From: Promethearchaeota archaeon
GTDB taxonomy: Archaea; Asgardarchaeota; Lokiarchaeia; Sigyniarchaeales; SOKP01
DNA length: 37,658 bases
NCBI GenBank assembly: GCA_016840165.1
Contig: JAEOSU010000061.1
Span: 1-37,658, forward strand
Reading direction: 5' to 3'
A program made the translations under genes and the position numbers. The notes beneath the pieces are model-generated. The model did not search any database and was not told where the DNA came from. It was given only the letters and a program-made list of their open reading frames with translations. Below are positions 1-8,971 of this stretch, in pieces; positions within the stretch are counted from its first letter, which is position 1, and every line of letters starts with the position of its first letter.

Positions 1-167
1 AAAGGGATACAGATGCAGGTCATTCTGATACTGCAGTATTGACACCTGAGGGAACACAGTTTGAAATCGCCGCTTTTGTTTATCTTGATGCGATTATCGC
101 GGAACTTGCTATTAAAATGGGAAAAACCAACGAAGATCTATTAAGAGCTCATTCAGAAGCAACTTAG
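1..167 (+). CDS. SIS-domain protein, C-terminal fragment (6-phospho-3-hexuloisomerase-like)
   Basis: Only the last 54 codons are in the window, read in the frame starting at base 3 and ending with TAG at 165-167. The fragment carries the pattern of the end of SIS sugar-isomerase domains: a Thr-Pro-Glu-Gly-Thr-x-Phe-Glu phosphate-binding turn, a helix with FVYLDAIIAEL, then a G-x-T-x-E-D-L-x-x-x-H tail. That tail resembles 6-phospho-3-hexuloisomerase of the ribulose monophosphate pathway, which archaea use to make ribulose 5-phosphate. Other SIS proteins share the fold, so the exact substrate is not certain. The gene is cut by the left window edge and converges on the pantothenate kinase gene. 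Confidence 0.55.
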   Translation, partial: RDTDAGHSDTAVLTPEGTQFEIAAFVYLDAIIAELAIKMGKTNEDLLRAHSEAT

Positions 168-212
168 GCTCATTAAACTTAAAATTAATAAGTTAGCTAT
201 ATGTTCAATATT

Positions 213-289
213 TGTGCCCATTTATAGTGTGTCTATGAGATAAAATTTAAAATTTATTGTCCATGAATAGAGATCTCCAAATGGGCACA
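213..289. repeat. 11-bp inverted repeat enclosing a 55-nt loop (convergent intergenic hairpin)
   Basis: TGTGCCCATTT at 213-223 is perfectly complementary to AAATGGGCACA at 279-289. Inside it TCTAT (231-235) can pair with ATAGA (267-271). The hairpin lies between two convergent genes, so a two-way transcription end is the simple reading. The plus strand also carries a GTCTATGA string (230-237) identical to one in the SECIS element downstream of selD. Confidence 0.5.
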
Positions 290-301
290 CATTATTAAAT
301 C

Positions 302-1189
302 CTAGGTTATTAAGGCTCCTAAGGCTCCTGCAAATTCTGAATTTTTAAGAAAAACTGCATTTTTACCTCTGCTTTTAACCATCAATTTGAGTAAGTTTTT
401 TAAGATCTTATTCTCGATTAACAAACCACCACAAAATATTATCTCAGTGACTTCATAAAGATTAGCGAATAAAGTAGCAATAAGGCCAATATTTTCAGCG
501 ATAATGCCTAGAATAGAATGAATTATGTCTTCTTTTCTTACTTCGACTAAATTCTGGATATCATTAATTTTTCCAAGTGATGAAGCTGTAAATGCTCTAA
601 AAAAATCTTCAATACGAGGATCATCTTCAGCATAAATATCTGATACCTTTAAATCTATATTATAGCGATTTCCTTTATTTGCTAATTGAATTATCTTTTT
701 ATAATCATTTAAACCATACAGTAATTTCATTAAACCCATAAACATACCTCCTCCCATAGCACTACCCCCTAAGTGCTTAAAAGTGGCGTTTTTAAGAACA
801 ACTGAAGTCCCTGTTCCGATACTAACAATAAGAGAAGATAATGGTTCTCGCTTCTTTTTTAATCTATATAAAAAGTCAATTCCATTAACGTTTGCATTAA
901 ATTCATCTAATACACTTGTTTCGATTCTTTTTTCGTATTGTTTATAAAAATGATAAGCTTTTCCTCCAGTAAAATGGAGTGCTTTAATTTCCTCTTCAGA
1001 GATAATCTGTTCTAGGATTTCATCGATGTCATCTGTTGTAGGTTTCAAAAGTAGCAATATTTCATTATTATGAATGTATGCGAATTTAGTTAAAGTTTGC
1101 CCAATATCAACACCAACAATTTTTTTTGAAAATTGAGCTATTTTATTCTCAGAATCTAAATTTATGCTTTCTGTAGTTAAAATTTCTAA
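302..1189 (-). CDS. type II pantothenate kinase-like protein, start unclear
   Basis: Eukaryotic-type (type II) pantothenate kinases phosphorylate pantothenate in coenzyme A synthesis and belong to the ASKHA fold. Visible motifs are the phosphate-1 loop GVDIGQTLTK (encoded near 1085-1114), the central SIGTGTSVV stretch followed by LGGSAMGGGMFMG, and the C-terminal adenosine-type motif IIFCGGLL. A TTG at 1057 would open a 251-residue protein but would remove the phosphate-1 loop, so translation must begin upstream. The frame is open to 1189 yet has no ATG, GTG or TTG there. The only in-frame ATG (1196-1198) is followed one codon later by TGA at 1190-1192. The gene may be damaged, misassembled, or started unusually. 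It is divergent from the DUF362 gene. The family call is firm; the start is not. Confidence 0.75.
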   Translation of the reverse strand, partial: LEILTTESINLDSENKIAQFSKKIVGVDIGQTLTKFAYIHNNEILLLLKPTTDDIDEILEQIISEEEIKALHFTGGKAYHFYKQYEKRIETSVLDEFNANVNGIDFLYRLKKKREPLSSLIVSIGTGTSVVLKNATFKHLGGSAMGGGMFMGLMKLLYGLNDYKKIIQLANKGNRYNIDLKVSDIYAEDDPRIEDFFRAFTASSLGKINDIQNLVEVRKEDIIHSILGIIAENIGLIATLFANLYEVTEIIFCGGLLIENKILKNLLKLMVKSRGKNAVFLKNSEFAGALGALIT

Positions 1190-1226
1190 TCACTTCATAA
1201 TCGATATTCCAGTTAAAATTTATTAA

Positions 1227-1250
1227 ATTATATTGTTTTAACAATATAAT
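1227..1250. promoter_or_regulatory. 24-bp palindrome in a divergent promoter
   Basis: ATTATATTGTT (1227-1237) and AACAATATAAT (1240-1250) are perfect inverted copies around a TT centre. The element sits between the pantothenate kinase-like and DUF362 genes and overlaps the TATA-like AT tract about 25-30 bp before the ATG at 1276. It could be an operator or simply two back-to-back TATA elements. Confidence 0.45.
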
Positions 1251-1275
1251 ATATTTAAAATTTTAATTTTAAAAT

Positions 1276-2673
1276 ATGTCTAAAAATTCAGATACCATTG
1301 GTACTAATGTAGTTATTGTGAGAGATACCAATACCGCTGATGCATTAGTAAAATGTTTTGATCACTTAGGAGGAATTAATAAATTTATCCAGGAAAACGA
1401 TATCATATTTATAAAACTATCATTCAAACTTCCTTATGGTTATCCTTGTAGTGTAAATTATGATACCTTAGGGAAACTTATTGAGCTATGCTTAGATTCT
1501 GGCGCGAAAGAAATATATGTGGGAGACTTCCCCTCTGATCATATAAAATTCGAGGTCATCACAGATATTACAGGATTGAAAAAATACCTTGAGAGCAAAG
1601 GTGCCGTACTTGCCAATTTAGATGACGAGGAATTATTTCCTCGTAGACAATTTTCATTGGACAGTAAACAAATCAAGATACCCTCGATTATACTTGATGC
1701 TGACAAATTAATTATTTTAAATCAAGTCAATGTTGATCCAATTTTTATTTGTACTCTATCATACCTTAATTTATCAACTATTATACCTAACAAGTATCAA
1801 AGAATCGAAAAAAATGAAAGACCAGGGAAGGATTATCTCTCTTTAGATCAATATAAACAAGACCTTATATCAAATATTCTTGCTATTTCTACGATTAAAA
1901 CTCCAAATTTAGTCATAAATGATCTTACTTACGTTATAGAAGGAGCTGGACCATATACTTATAAAGATTCACACTGTATAGAAACTAATCTTTTCATTAT
2001 GGGAGAGAATACCTTTGCAGTCGATTATATAACCCTTAAACTTATGAGCATAGAGCTATCGGAAAGTAAATTATTATCAGAAGCACAAGGTCATTCTACA
2101 GGAATATTACATCCAGAATATATCAATTTATTAGGAGACTCTGCTTCGGATAATAAATTTAAAATCCAAAAATGTGTATCCACATTAGAAGATATTAATG
2201 TTAAAAATTGTCTTTTAAGGAAAGGTAGATACTGCTCAGGCTGTTATGAAAAAGCTTATCACCTATTAAACTTTCTAAAGAGTGCGATGACTAAAGATTT
2301 AAAATATATGGGCTCTTTTTCATTTCTGATCGGAGAAACTCCTTTAGAACCGGATATAAAAGATAATATCATACTTTTTGGTGATTGTGCAATTGAGAGC
2401 ACTAAAGATCGGGATTTTAGGAAAAAAACTCTTTTAAAAAAACAGACAAATACAAAAGAGATCATGAAGAAAATAAAGAAATCACAGAAGAAACCATCTA
2501 AATCCACTAAAATGAAAATAGTTGATAACAAGAATATATTGGAGCTTCCTGGATGTCCTCCCGATCTTATCGAATGTTATGATTTTTTAATAAAATATTA
2601 TAGTAAAACAAATCTACCAAATCTGAATCTTTTAGCTACAATTAATTCTAGCTTTATAGATAATTATAAATGA
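1276..2673 (+). CDS. DUF362-family protein with cysteine cluster
   Basis: The 465-residue product resembles DUF362 proteins, whose function is poorly known and which are often linked to iron-sulfur or redox enzymes. The N-terminal two thirds has the family's alternating strand/helix pattern (VVIVRDTN, IFIKLSF, EIYVGDFP, LIILNQVN, NLVINDLTYVIEGAGP). Toward the C-terminus are Cys312, Cys320-x2-Cys323, Cys371 and a Gly-Cys-Pro-Pro motif at 426-429, a set that could bind an Fe-S cluster. No separate 4Cys-4Cys ferredoxin domain is seen. A lysine-rich insert (about 379-415) lies before the GCPP motif. The start at 1276 sits about 25 bp after a TATA-like tract and probably gives a leaderless transcript. 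The next gene follows after 28 bp. Confidence 0.65.
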   Translation: MSKNSDTIGTNVVIVRDTNTADALVKCFDHLGGINKFIQENDIIFIKLSFKLPYGYPCSVNYDTLGKLIELCLDSGAKEIYVGDFPSDHIKFEVITDITGLKKYLESKGAVLANLDDEELFPRRQFSLDSKQIKIPSIILDADKLIILNQVNVDPIFICTLSYLNLSTIIPNKYQRIEKNERPGKDYLSLDQYKQDLISNILAISTIKTPNLVINDLTYVIEGAGPYTYKDSHCIETNLFIMGENTFAVDYITLKLMSIELSESKLLSEAQGHSTGILHPEYINLLGDSASDNKFKIQKCVSTLEDINVKNCLLRKGRYCSGCYEKAYHLLNFLKSAMTKDLKYMGSFSFLIGETPLEPDIKDNIILFGDCAIESTKDRDFRKKTLLKKQTNTKEIMKKIKKSQKKPSKSTKMKIVDNKNILELPGCPPDLIECYDFLIKYYSKTNLPNLNLLATINSSFIDNYK

Positions 2674-2701
2674 TTATAGGAAATCTTAGGTTGATGATGC
2701 T

Positions 2702-4237
2702 ATGATTGACAGAAATCTTAAAGAAGACTGGTTGAAATTACTAGAAATTAACGACAAGATTAATAAATCTGAAACTCCTGAAGATATACAAGAGATAATT
2801 ACAATTCCTTTTACACCCCTAAAAGTCAACGCTCAATTGCTTTACTTTCTTTCGCAATACCTTTACCCTAAATTCATTAACGACCAAAAAAATGTAGTAG
2901 ATATTATTATATCTGATTATGATATTGATGATATCGCGTTCAATGCATTTCTCTATAAAACCAGTAGGCTAGGCGTCTACGATTCGATTTATACAATTTC
3001 AAAGGATGAAATTACTTTTAAGCAAATAGAAATGAATAATTTAGAGCAATTATTTATCAGTATTCAATCTACTATTATTAAGAAAAGAAATATACGAATT
3101 GCTTCAGTACGTTTCTTCAGAAAAAGAAGTATTGATTTAATTAATCGATATTATGAAGAATTAGAAAAATTTACGCCCTTTGAATTCTTTACACATCTTT
3201 TTGATTTAATTCAGAAACTGATCATGCAAGAATTGATAATTATCTATCCTGAACCAAATATCATAAAATTTTTGAGATCGTTTTTCTCAGTGATTGAAAA
3301 CTTGAAAATCTCCGACTTCATTGAAACATTCTTTGATATTTTACCTCTCTTTAATCAAATCATAACTTTTCATTCCATAGAATCAGATTTCATGCTTCAT
3401 CTCAAAAAATTAGCCTCAGAAAGGAAAAAACATCTTGAATTGACGCTTAAAGAAATAGATATTGATAAAAATCCGATTGATTCTAACTCAACTAACAAGA
3501 AATTATACCAACTTCAAAAAGAATTTAAAAGCGATAACTTATTGATTCTGAAATTAGACTCTCTTACAACTTTTCTTTTAGAAATATCAGAATTACGAAT
3601 CCCAATTAATAAGGAGAAACTTAAATTAATCCTCCAAAAAGGGTTATACGCATTTTCAAACCTAGGAACCCATTGGAATATTAACCCTCGACCCAAGATT
3701 TATAGTACCCTCATACGATTTTTAACACGTCTTTTAGGTTTTAATTTAAATTTAAAGAAAATTTCTTACTGGGCCATTCCTGAATTCATATATTACATTT
3801 TTGATTCTTATTTTGGCTTAAATTATAAGATCGCTTTTCTACTAATGGATGAAGGCGAAATAAAGAATTTATTTTCATTAGAATGCCAGAATGGCACACC
3901 AATAAAAATTATTCCAATTAATCAGAAAGACATAATAAATAAAGAAAGTATCACTCCATTGAGTTCGATCTGGAAATCCATTAATATATATTATGGATTT
4001 CACGTTATGCTTCTTAAAATCGATGCAACCTTAATTCGAAAACTTTTAAATACATTTCTCTTTAAACTTAATAAACTGGGACTCTTTTCACTTTTATCGA
4101 CTATGAAAATGGTTAAAAATCCAGAATACTTCGACTTTTTTCCAGAATTACCGCCTTTTCAAATCATTAAAAAAAAGAATTCCCTTTCTCTGCTAAAACT
4201 TCTATTGAACATTCTTATTGATAAATATGAATTCTAA
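2702..4237 (+). CDS. uncharacterised 511-residue protein
   Basis: I do not recognise this protein. It is rich in Ile, Leu, Phe, Lys and Asn, is predicted to be mostly helical, and has no clear signal peptide or continuous membrane segment. Hydrophobic amphipathic helices recur (for example ELIIIYPEPNIIKFL and LLKLLLNILI at the C-terminus). It follows the DUF362 gene by 28 bp on the same strand and may be cotranscribed. Its last four bases overlap the end of the convergent asd gene. Codon use looks like that of its neighbours. Confidence 0.6.
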   Translation: MIDRNLKEDWLKLLEINDKINKSETPEDIQEIITIPFTPLKVNAQLLYFLSQYLYPKFINDQKNVVDIIISDYDIDDIAFNAFLYKTSRLGVYDSIYTISKDEITFKQIEMNNLEQLFISIQSTIIKKRNIRIASVRFFRKRSIDLINRYYEELEKFTPFEFFTHLFDLIQKLIMQELIIIYPEPNIIKFLRSFFSVIENLKISDFIETFFDILPLFNQIITFHSIESDFMLHLKKLASERKKHLELTLKEIDIDKNPIDSNSTNKKLYQLQKEFKSDNLLILKLDSLTTFLLEISELRIPINKEKLKLILQKGLYAFSNLGTHWNINPRPKIYSTLIRFLTRLLGFNLNLKKISYWAIPEFIYYIFDSYFGLNYKIAFLLMDEGEIKNLFSLECQNGTPIKIIPINQKDIINKESITPLSSIWKSINIYYGFHVMLLKIDATLIRKLLNTFLFKLNKLGLFSLLSTMKMVKNPEYFDFFPELPPFQIIKKKNSLSLLKLLLNILIDKYEF

Positions 4238-5340
4238 CTTCCTCTTTTTTCAAAGAATCCTTTAACTTTAAGCAACTCAGCGTTTAAAATTGCTCCGCCT
4301 GCTGCCCCTCGAATAGTGTTATGACTTAAGGATATAAACTTATAATCTAAAACATTATCATCTCTCAGTCGTCCAACTGTTACCGCCATTCCCTTATCAT
4401 TGGCTCTATCCTTTTTAGGTTGAGGACGATCAACATTCTCTAAGTAGATAATTGGGTGTTTCGGTGCAAAAGGAAGATTCAACTCCTGAGGAAGAGATCG
4501 ATAACTCCTCCAAATATTGATGATTTCTTCGTTTTTTGGAATTGTGTCTTTACATTTAAAGCTGATTGAAGCGATATGACCATCAGTAACTGGAACGCGG
4601 ATACAAGTAGCACTAAAAGTAATATCCTCTCTATTACTAATTCCTTCGCTTGTAATTCTGCCAAAAACCTTTAGGGGCTCTTTTTCAGATTTCTCTTCCT
4701 CTCCTTCTATATAAGGCACTATATTATCAATAATATCCAGCGAAGCAACCCCTGGAAAACCGGCGCCTGAAACTGCTTGTAAGGTTGTTACAACTACTTT
4801 CTCAATCTCATAACCTGCTTGTTCAATTGCGTGTAAAGGAGCCATATAACTTTGAATGGAGCAATTAGGTTTAACTATTACAAAACCATGAGTAAAATTT
4901 CTTCTTTTTTGTTGAATCGGAATAACTTTAAGGTGTTCATGATTTATTTCTGGAATTAACATAGGAACATCCGTCGTCCCCCTATTTGCGGAATTATTAC
5001 TTATAACTGGAATTCCCTTCTTTGCATATTGGAATTCTAAAGATTTGACTTCTTCTTTATTCGGTAAGGATATGGCAGAAAATACAAAATCTAAATTTTT
5101 ATCTAATGAATCGAAGTCAAATACATTTCTGACTACTAGAGTTCTAAGCTTTTGAGGGATCTCACAATCCATTTGCCATTTAGATTTGACTGCATCATAA
5201 TAGGGTTTTCCTTCTGACCTCGGTGATGCTGCGATATCTATTATTTCGAACCAAGGATGATTTCTTAAAAGCTTTATATAATTCTGTCCTACTATTCCAG
5301 TTCCGCCTAATATTCCACATTTTAACTTTTCTGATGACAT
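4234..5340 (-). CDS. asd: aspartate-semialdehyde dehydrogenase
   Basis: The enzyme reduces aspartyl phosphate to aspartate semialdehyde with NADPH, the branch point to lysine, threonine and methionine. The 368-residue product has the Rossmann dinucleotide loop GGTGIVG at residues 12-18, an ISNNSANR stretch around 113-120, the active-site motif VKPNCSIQS with catalytic Cys160, and TTLQAVSGAGFPG with the family's conserved Gln. Length and motifs fit the archaeal/fungal class. The start ATG at 5340 places the Rossmann motif 11 residues in, as expected. It is divergent from the TPR gene at 5461 and converges with, and overlaps by 4 bp, the unknown gene at 2702-4237. Confidence 0.93.
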   Translation of the reverse strand: MSSEKLKCGILGGTGIVGQNYIKLLRNHPWFEIIDIAASPRSEGKPYYDAVKSKWQMDCEIPQKLRTLVVRNVFDFDSLDKNLDFVFSAISLPNKEEVKSLEFQYAKKGIPVISNNSANRGTTDVPMLIPEINHEHLKVIPIQQKRRNFTHGFVIVKPNCSIQSYMAPLHAIEQAGYEIEKVVVTTLQAVSGAGFPGVASLDIIDNIVPYIEGEEEKSEKEPLKVFGRITSEGISNREDITFSATCIRVPVTDGHIASISFKCKDTIPKNEEIINIWRSYRSLPQELNLPFAPKHPIIYLENVDRPQPKKDRANDKGMAVTVGRLRDDNVLDYKFISLSHNTIRGAAGGAILNAELLKVKGFFEKRGS

Positions 5341-5460
5341 TCTTTATCAATGATTACTAATTTTCAATCCTATTTAATAAGAAATTATTGAATAATTTTA
5401 TTAAATTTTTTTAGTTTCATTACTATTATATAGTAAATTATTATTTATTTGGTGTTTAAT

Positions 5461-6780
5461 ATGGACGATATGAAAAATACGCTAATAATTGAAGCGGAAG
5501 AATATGAAAAACTATCAAAAATTGAAGTTAAAAGGCAGAATTATGAAGAAGCAATTTCCTTATTACTTCAAGCAAAAGCAAAGTATGAAGAAGCGGGATT
5601 AACAGGACAAGTATCTATCCTTATCAAGAAAATCGCTAATTTAAAAAACCTGATAAGTATATCTCCAATTAAAGCGGTCATTTCGAGTGAAGATAAAATT
5701 AAACTTGAGATAAATCACAAAGAAAACCTTGAAGAGAGAGGAATTGAGGCTTTAGAGAAAGCATATGAATCTGCTTCAAATGGTGAACTAGAGAAAGCCA
5801 TTGAAATATATAACGAAGCCTACATTGTTTATAAAAAATTAAATTTTGATTATGAATGTAAACAAATTCTCTGGCAGATCAATGAAATAAAAGAACACCA
5901 AAAATGGAATAAAGCAGGAAAAGTTAATATCAAGAATCTCCCATTAAAGGACATTATTTCTTTATCTCAAGCAGAAAAGCGAAGAAGTAAGATTCAAGAA
6001 AAATTAGCCGCTCCAAAAGAAAAAGTAATATCTAAACCCGAAAAGGAGATCTCACCCATTTCTATCTCCGAAAAGACAACTGGACCAAAAAAGCCTAAAC
6101 TATTACAACAAATCCAAGAACTAGAAAAGAAAGAACAATTAAGAAAAGAAAAAGAAGAGGAAATTCGTAAGGAGGTACACGATATTAGGCTTCAAAAAAT
6201 TAAAGCAAAGCAAGAAAAATTGTTAGCAATTCAGCAACAACAAAAAGCAGAAGAAGAACTGATTAATCAAGCCAATTCATATTTGGACCAAGCTAATAGA
6301 CATATAAAGGAGAAAAAATATGATAAGGCAAAGGAATTATATACCCAATCCATTAAAATTTTTACAACTTTAGGTTGGAATGATCAACTAAGAACATTAA
6401 ACCAAGAATTAAGAAATATTGAACTTTATAAGAAAGAGGACGTTAGAAAGGAATATTTAACTCAACAAAGAAAAATACAGAGTGAACAGAAATTTCAAAA
6501 ACGAGTCTCTACTGTAATTAACGAGAAAGAACGATTTCTCGAGAAAAAAGGAACAGGCGAAACCGTTTTACCTCCTGAAATCAAGCTTAAATTAGAAAAA
6601 GCGCGATTTACTAAAGAAAAAGCAGAAAAAGAAGAGAAAATAGCGAATTTAGGAAGGGCACTCGCGAGATATAAATACGTTTTAGAATTATACGAATCGA
6701 TTCCCCCAGAATATCTTGATATCTCTGAAGAAATTACATTCATTAAGCAAAAAATTTCCGAAATAAAAGAGAAAATGTAA
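5461..6780 (+). CDS. TPR and coiled-coil protein
   Basis: This 439-residue protein combines TPR-like helical hairpins with a long charged coiled coil. TPR-like units are visible near the N-terminus (RQNYEEAISLLLQAKAKYEE), around residues 100-130 (GELEKAIEIYNEAYIVYKK) and around 285-305 (KYDKAKELYTQSIKIF). Between them lies a Lys/Glu-rich segment of about 100 residues. A further repeat-like pair closes the protein. TTG 5449 and GTG 5452 are in frame, but ATG 5461 is preferred. No enzyme motif is present, so a scaffold role is likely. The NOG1-like gene follows after 47 bp. Confidence 0.7.
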   Translation: MDDMKNTLIIEAEEYEKLSKIEVKRQNYEEAISLLLQAKAKYEEAGLTGQVSILIKKIANLKNLISISPIKAVISSEDKIKLEINHKENLEERGIEALEKAYESASNGELEKAIEIYNEAYIVYKKLNFDYECKQILWQINEIKEHQKWNKAGKVNIKNLPLKDIISLSQAEKRRSKIQEKLAAPKEKVISKPEKEISPISISEKTTGPKKPKLLQQIQELEKKEQLRKEKEEEIRKEVHDIRLQKIKAKQEKLLAIQQQQKAEEELINQANSYLDQANRHIKEKKYDKAKELYTQSIKIFTTLGWNDQLRTLNQELRNIELYKKEDVRKEYLTQQRKIQSEQKFQKRVSTVINEKERFLEKKGTGETVLPPEIKLKLEKARFTKEKAEKEEKIANLGRALARYKYVLELYESIPPEYLDISEEITFIKQKISEIKEKM

Positions 6781-6827
6781 AATTTTATGCTCTCTTTAAT
6801 ATAACAAAAGAGTAATTTTATAAAATT

Positions 6828-7871
6828 ATGGATAATCCTTTTTCAGATTTTTTTCACGTTCCTGGCAGCCAAGAATTACTTGATATTGCATTCAAAAAGG
6901 CAATGAAAAGTTCTGCTCAAGTATCAAAAAACGCATCAATCTTAATTAAAGCAAAGAAAAAAGAACATAAAAGAATTAAAGTTGCTATTGATGAGATCAT
7001 TAATAGGGTTCTTACCATTATAAAAAGGGTCCCAATGATTGAGGAACTACCTGATTTTTATAAAGAATTAGCAGCCTTAATCGTAGATGTTGATAAATTA
7101 CGTTTAAATCTAGGTAAACTTAATGGGATACTTCCTATTTTGAACCAAATTGAGCGGGATTCATTAAGAAGACTAAGACATATAGAAACTCCAAAAGAAG
7201 CTGATCAAATTCGTAGAGCCGCTTTTGGCAGAATCTCGTCGATTATAAATAAACAAAACCAGAATTTAGAATATCTCAACCAAATTCGAGGAGGATTAAG
7301 AAAAATCCCTTCTCTTGACTATACTTCTCCTTGTGTTGTAGTTGCGGGCTATCCTAATGTAGGAAAGAGTAGTATCGTTAAATTAATTTCTACTAATAAA
7401 AAGCTAGAAGTACAAGAATATCCATTCACTACAAAAGAACTCAATTTAGGACATTTAGTAATTCAGCGACGCTTTGATACCATAAAAATTCAGATTATGG
7501 ATACTCCGGGCATCCTAGATCGACCAATGCCTCGAAGGAATAATATTGAACTAAAAGCTATACTAGCTTTAAAAGCCATTTCGGATCTTATCCTTTTTGT
7601 ATTTGATCCTACTCCTTCTTGTGGTTATACCATTGAATCCCAGATCGAACTCTATCAAGAGGTATACCAAAATTTTACAAAACAAGGAAAAACTAAAATT
7701 TTCGTTTTGATAAATAAAATGGATTTAGCCAGTGCTCAAGAAATTGATTATCTTTGTGGGCATTTGGAATTAGAGAATAATGATTATATCCTAACGAATG
7801 CATTAACTGGAGAAAATATTGATAAGGTTATCTCTTACTTATATTCCTATTATTATCAAGATAAAATATAA
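6828..7871 (+). CDS. NOG1-type GTP-binding protein (Obg family)
   Basis: NOG1 is a GTPase of large ribosomal subunit assembly in archaea and eukaryotes. The 347-residue product has the helical N-terminal NOG1 domain (about 1-165). A GTPase domain follows, with P-loop GYPNVGKSS (174-182), switch threonines TT (201-202), G3 DTPG (225-228) and G4 NKMD (296-299). All GTP-binding motifs are intact. The length matches archaeal versions and lacks the long eukaryotic C-terminal extension. The gene is followed after 15 bp by mfnF and may share its transcript. Confidence 0.9.
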   Translation: MDNPFSDFFHVPGSQELLDIAFKKAMKSSAQVSKNASILIKAKKKEHKRIKVAIDEIINRVLTIIKRVPMIEELPDFYKELAALIVDVDKLRLNLGKLNGILPILNQIERDSLRRLRHIETPKEADQIRRAAFGRISSIINKQNQNLEYLNQIRGGLRKIPSLDYTSPCVVVAGYPNVGKSSIVKLISTNKKLEVQEYPFTTKELNLGHLVIQRRFDTIKIQIMDTPGILDRPMPRRNNIELKAILALKAISDLILFVFDPTPSCGYTIESQIELYQEVYQNFTKQGKTKIFVLINKMDLASAQEIDYLCGHLELENNDYILTNALTGENIDKVISYLYSYYYQDKI

Positions 7872-7886
7872 AACGTCTAACTACTC

Positions 7887-8969
7887 ATGTTTATCATAGG
7901 ATTAGATATCGGTGGTGCGAATTCAAAAGCAGCTTTCATAGAAATTAAGGAAGAGAAAATTATTAAAGCAGCATCAGTGATTGAATATTTCCCTTTTTGG
8001 GAGAAAACCAACAAAGATATAATTACAATGTTTAACACACTTATCGAAAGATTGACGAGCGATGATTCCATCTCACAGGAGCAGATTAACTTTATCGCAG
8101 TTAGCATAACAGCAGAACTCTCAGATGCATTCTATACTAAAAGAGAAGGGATTTTTACCATATTAGAGGCACTAAAAGAGGTATTTGGCACTGATAGATT
8201 AAAATTTATCACTATTCACAATCAATTTGTGGACTTTTCATTAGCGAAGAAAGACTACTTAGCTATTTCCGCAGCTAATTGGGTTTCAACTGCTCTATTT
8301 GTTGGTAATTTCGTAAAAAATTGTATCCTAATTGATGGGGGCTCAACTACTATAGATATTATTCCAATTGTGAATTCTCTTCCAAATACTAAAGGAAAAG
8401 ACGATACAACACGAATCATTAATCATGAATTAATATATACCGGAGGCTTGCGGGCAACAATTCCGTCTATTACTCATTTTGTACCTCTCCAAGGAAAAAA
8501 ATTACGGGTTTCATTCGAAAAGTTCGCATTAATTTCTGATGTTCAACGCATCTTAAACAATATAACTGAGGCGGAGTACATCAACGATACTGCTGATCAT
8601 AGGTCTACTTCCTTAGAGGATTGTTATGCTCGGTTAGCTCGCATGATATGCTCCGATTTAGATTTAATTTCGAAAGAAGAGCTCAAAAAGATTGCGGAAT
8701 ATATCTATCAAAAACAACTTGAACTCATCTCATCAGAAATCGAATTATTAATGGAAGATCTTATACAAAGATTTCCCGATTTCGAAACTGATCCTCAATT
8801 TATTGTTACTGGGTTATGTAGCGACTTTTTGGTTAAGAAAGCCTTAAATAAATTAAATTATACTAAAATTTTAGATTTTAGAAATATTACGGGAATTCCG
8901 GATAATGTTAGCTCATCTGCTTTTGCTGTAGCAGGAGCATTATATTATAATCATCTAATAAAGTTGTAA
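7887..8969 (+). CDS. mfnF: H4MPT-linked C1 pathway protein, methanofuran synthesis (MfnF-like)
   Basis: MfnF joins the furan phosphate unit to gamma-glutamyltyramine in methanofuran synthesis; the family was earlier described as hydantoinase/oxoprolinase-like. The 360-residue product starts with the ASKHA phosphate loop GLDIGGANSKAAF, has a second nucleotide-fold motif LIDGGSTTIDI at about residues 148-158, a YTGGLRAT motif near 181, and ends with SSSAFAVAGAL. The very next gene is mfnE, two bases downstream, which is the usual partner and strongly supports the call. Methanofuran is the formyl carrier of the archaeal Wood-Ljungdahl branch. Confidence 0.83.
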   Translation: MFIIGLDIGGANSKAAFIEIKEEKIIKAASVIEYFPFWEKTNKDIITMFNTLIERLTSDDSISQEQINFIAVSITAELSDAFYTKREGIFTILEALKEVFGTDRLKFITIHNQFVDFSLAKKDYLAISAANWVSTALFVGNFVKNCILIDGGSTTIDIIPIVNSLPNTKGKDDTTRIINHELIYTGGLRATIPSITHFVPLQGKKLRVSFEKFALISDVQRILNNITEAEYINDTADHRSTSLEDCYARLARMICSDLDLISKEELKKIAEYIYQKQLELISSEIELLMEDLIQRFPDFETDPQFIVTGLCSDFLVKKALNKLNYTKILDFRNITGIPDNVSSSAFAVAGALYYNHLIKL

Positions 8970-8971
8970 TA

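Noticed and set aside
5382..5436. Two 17-bp AT-rich palindromes between asd and the TPR gene (5382-5398, 5420-5436)
   Set aside because: Seven- or eight-base AT-only inverted repeats are expected several times by chance in a window of this size and composition.
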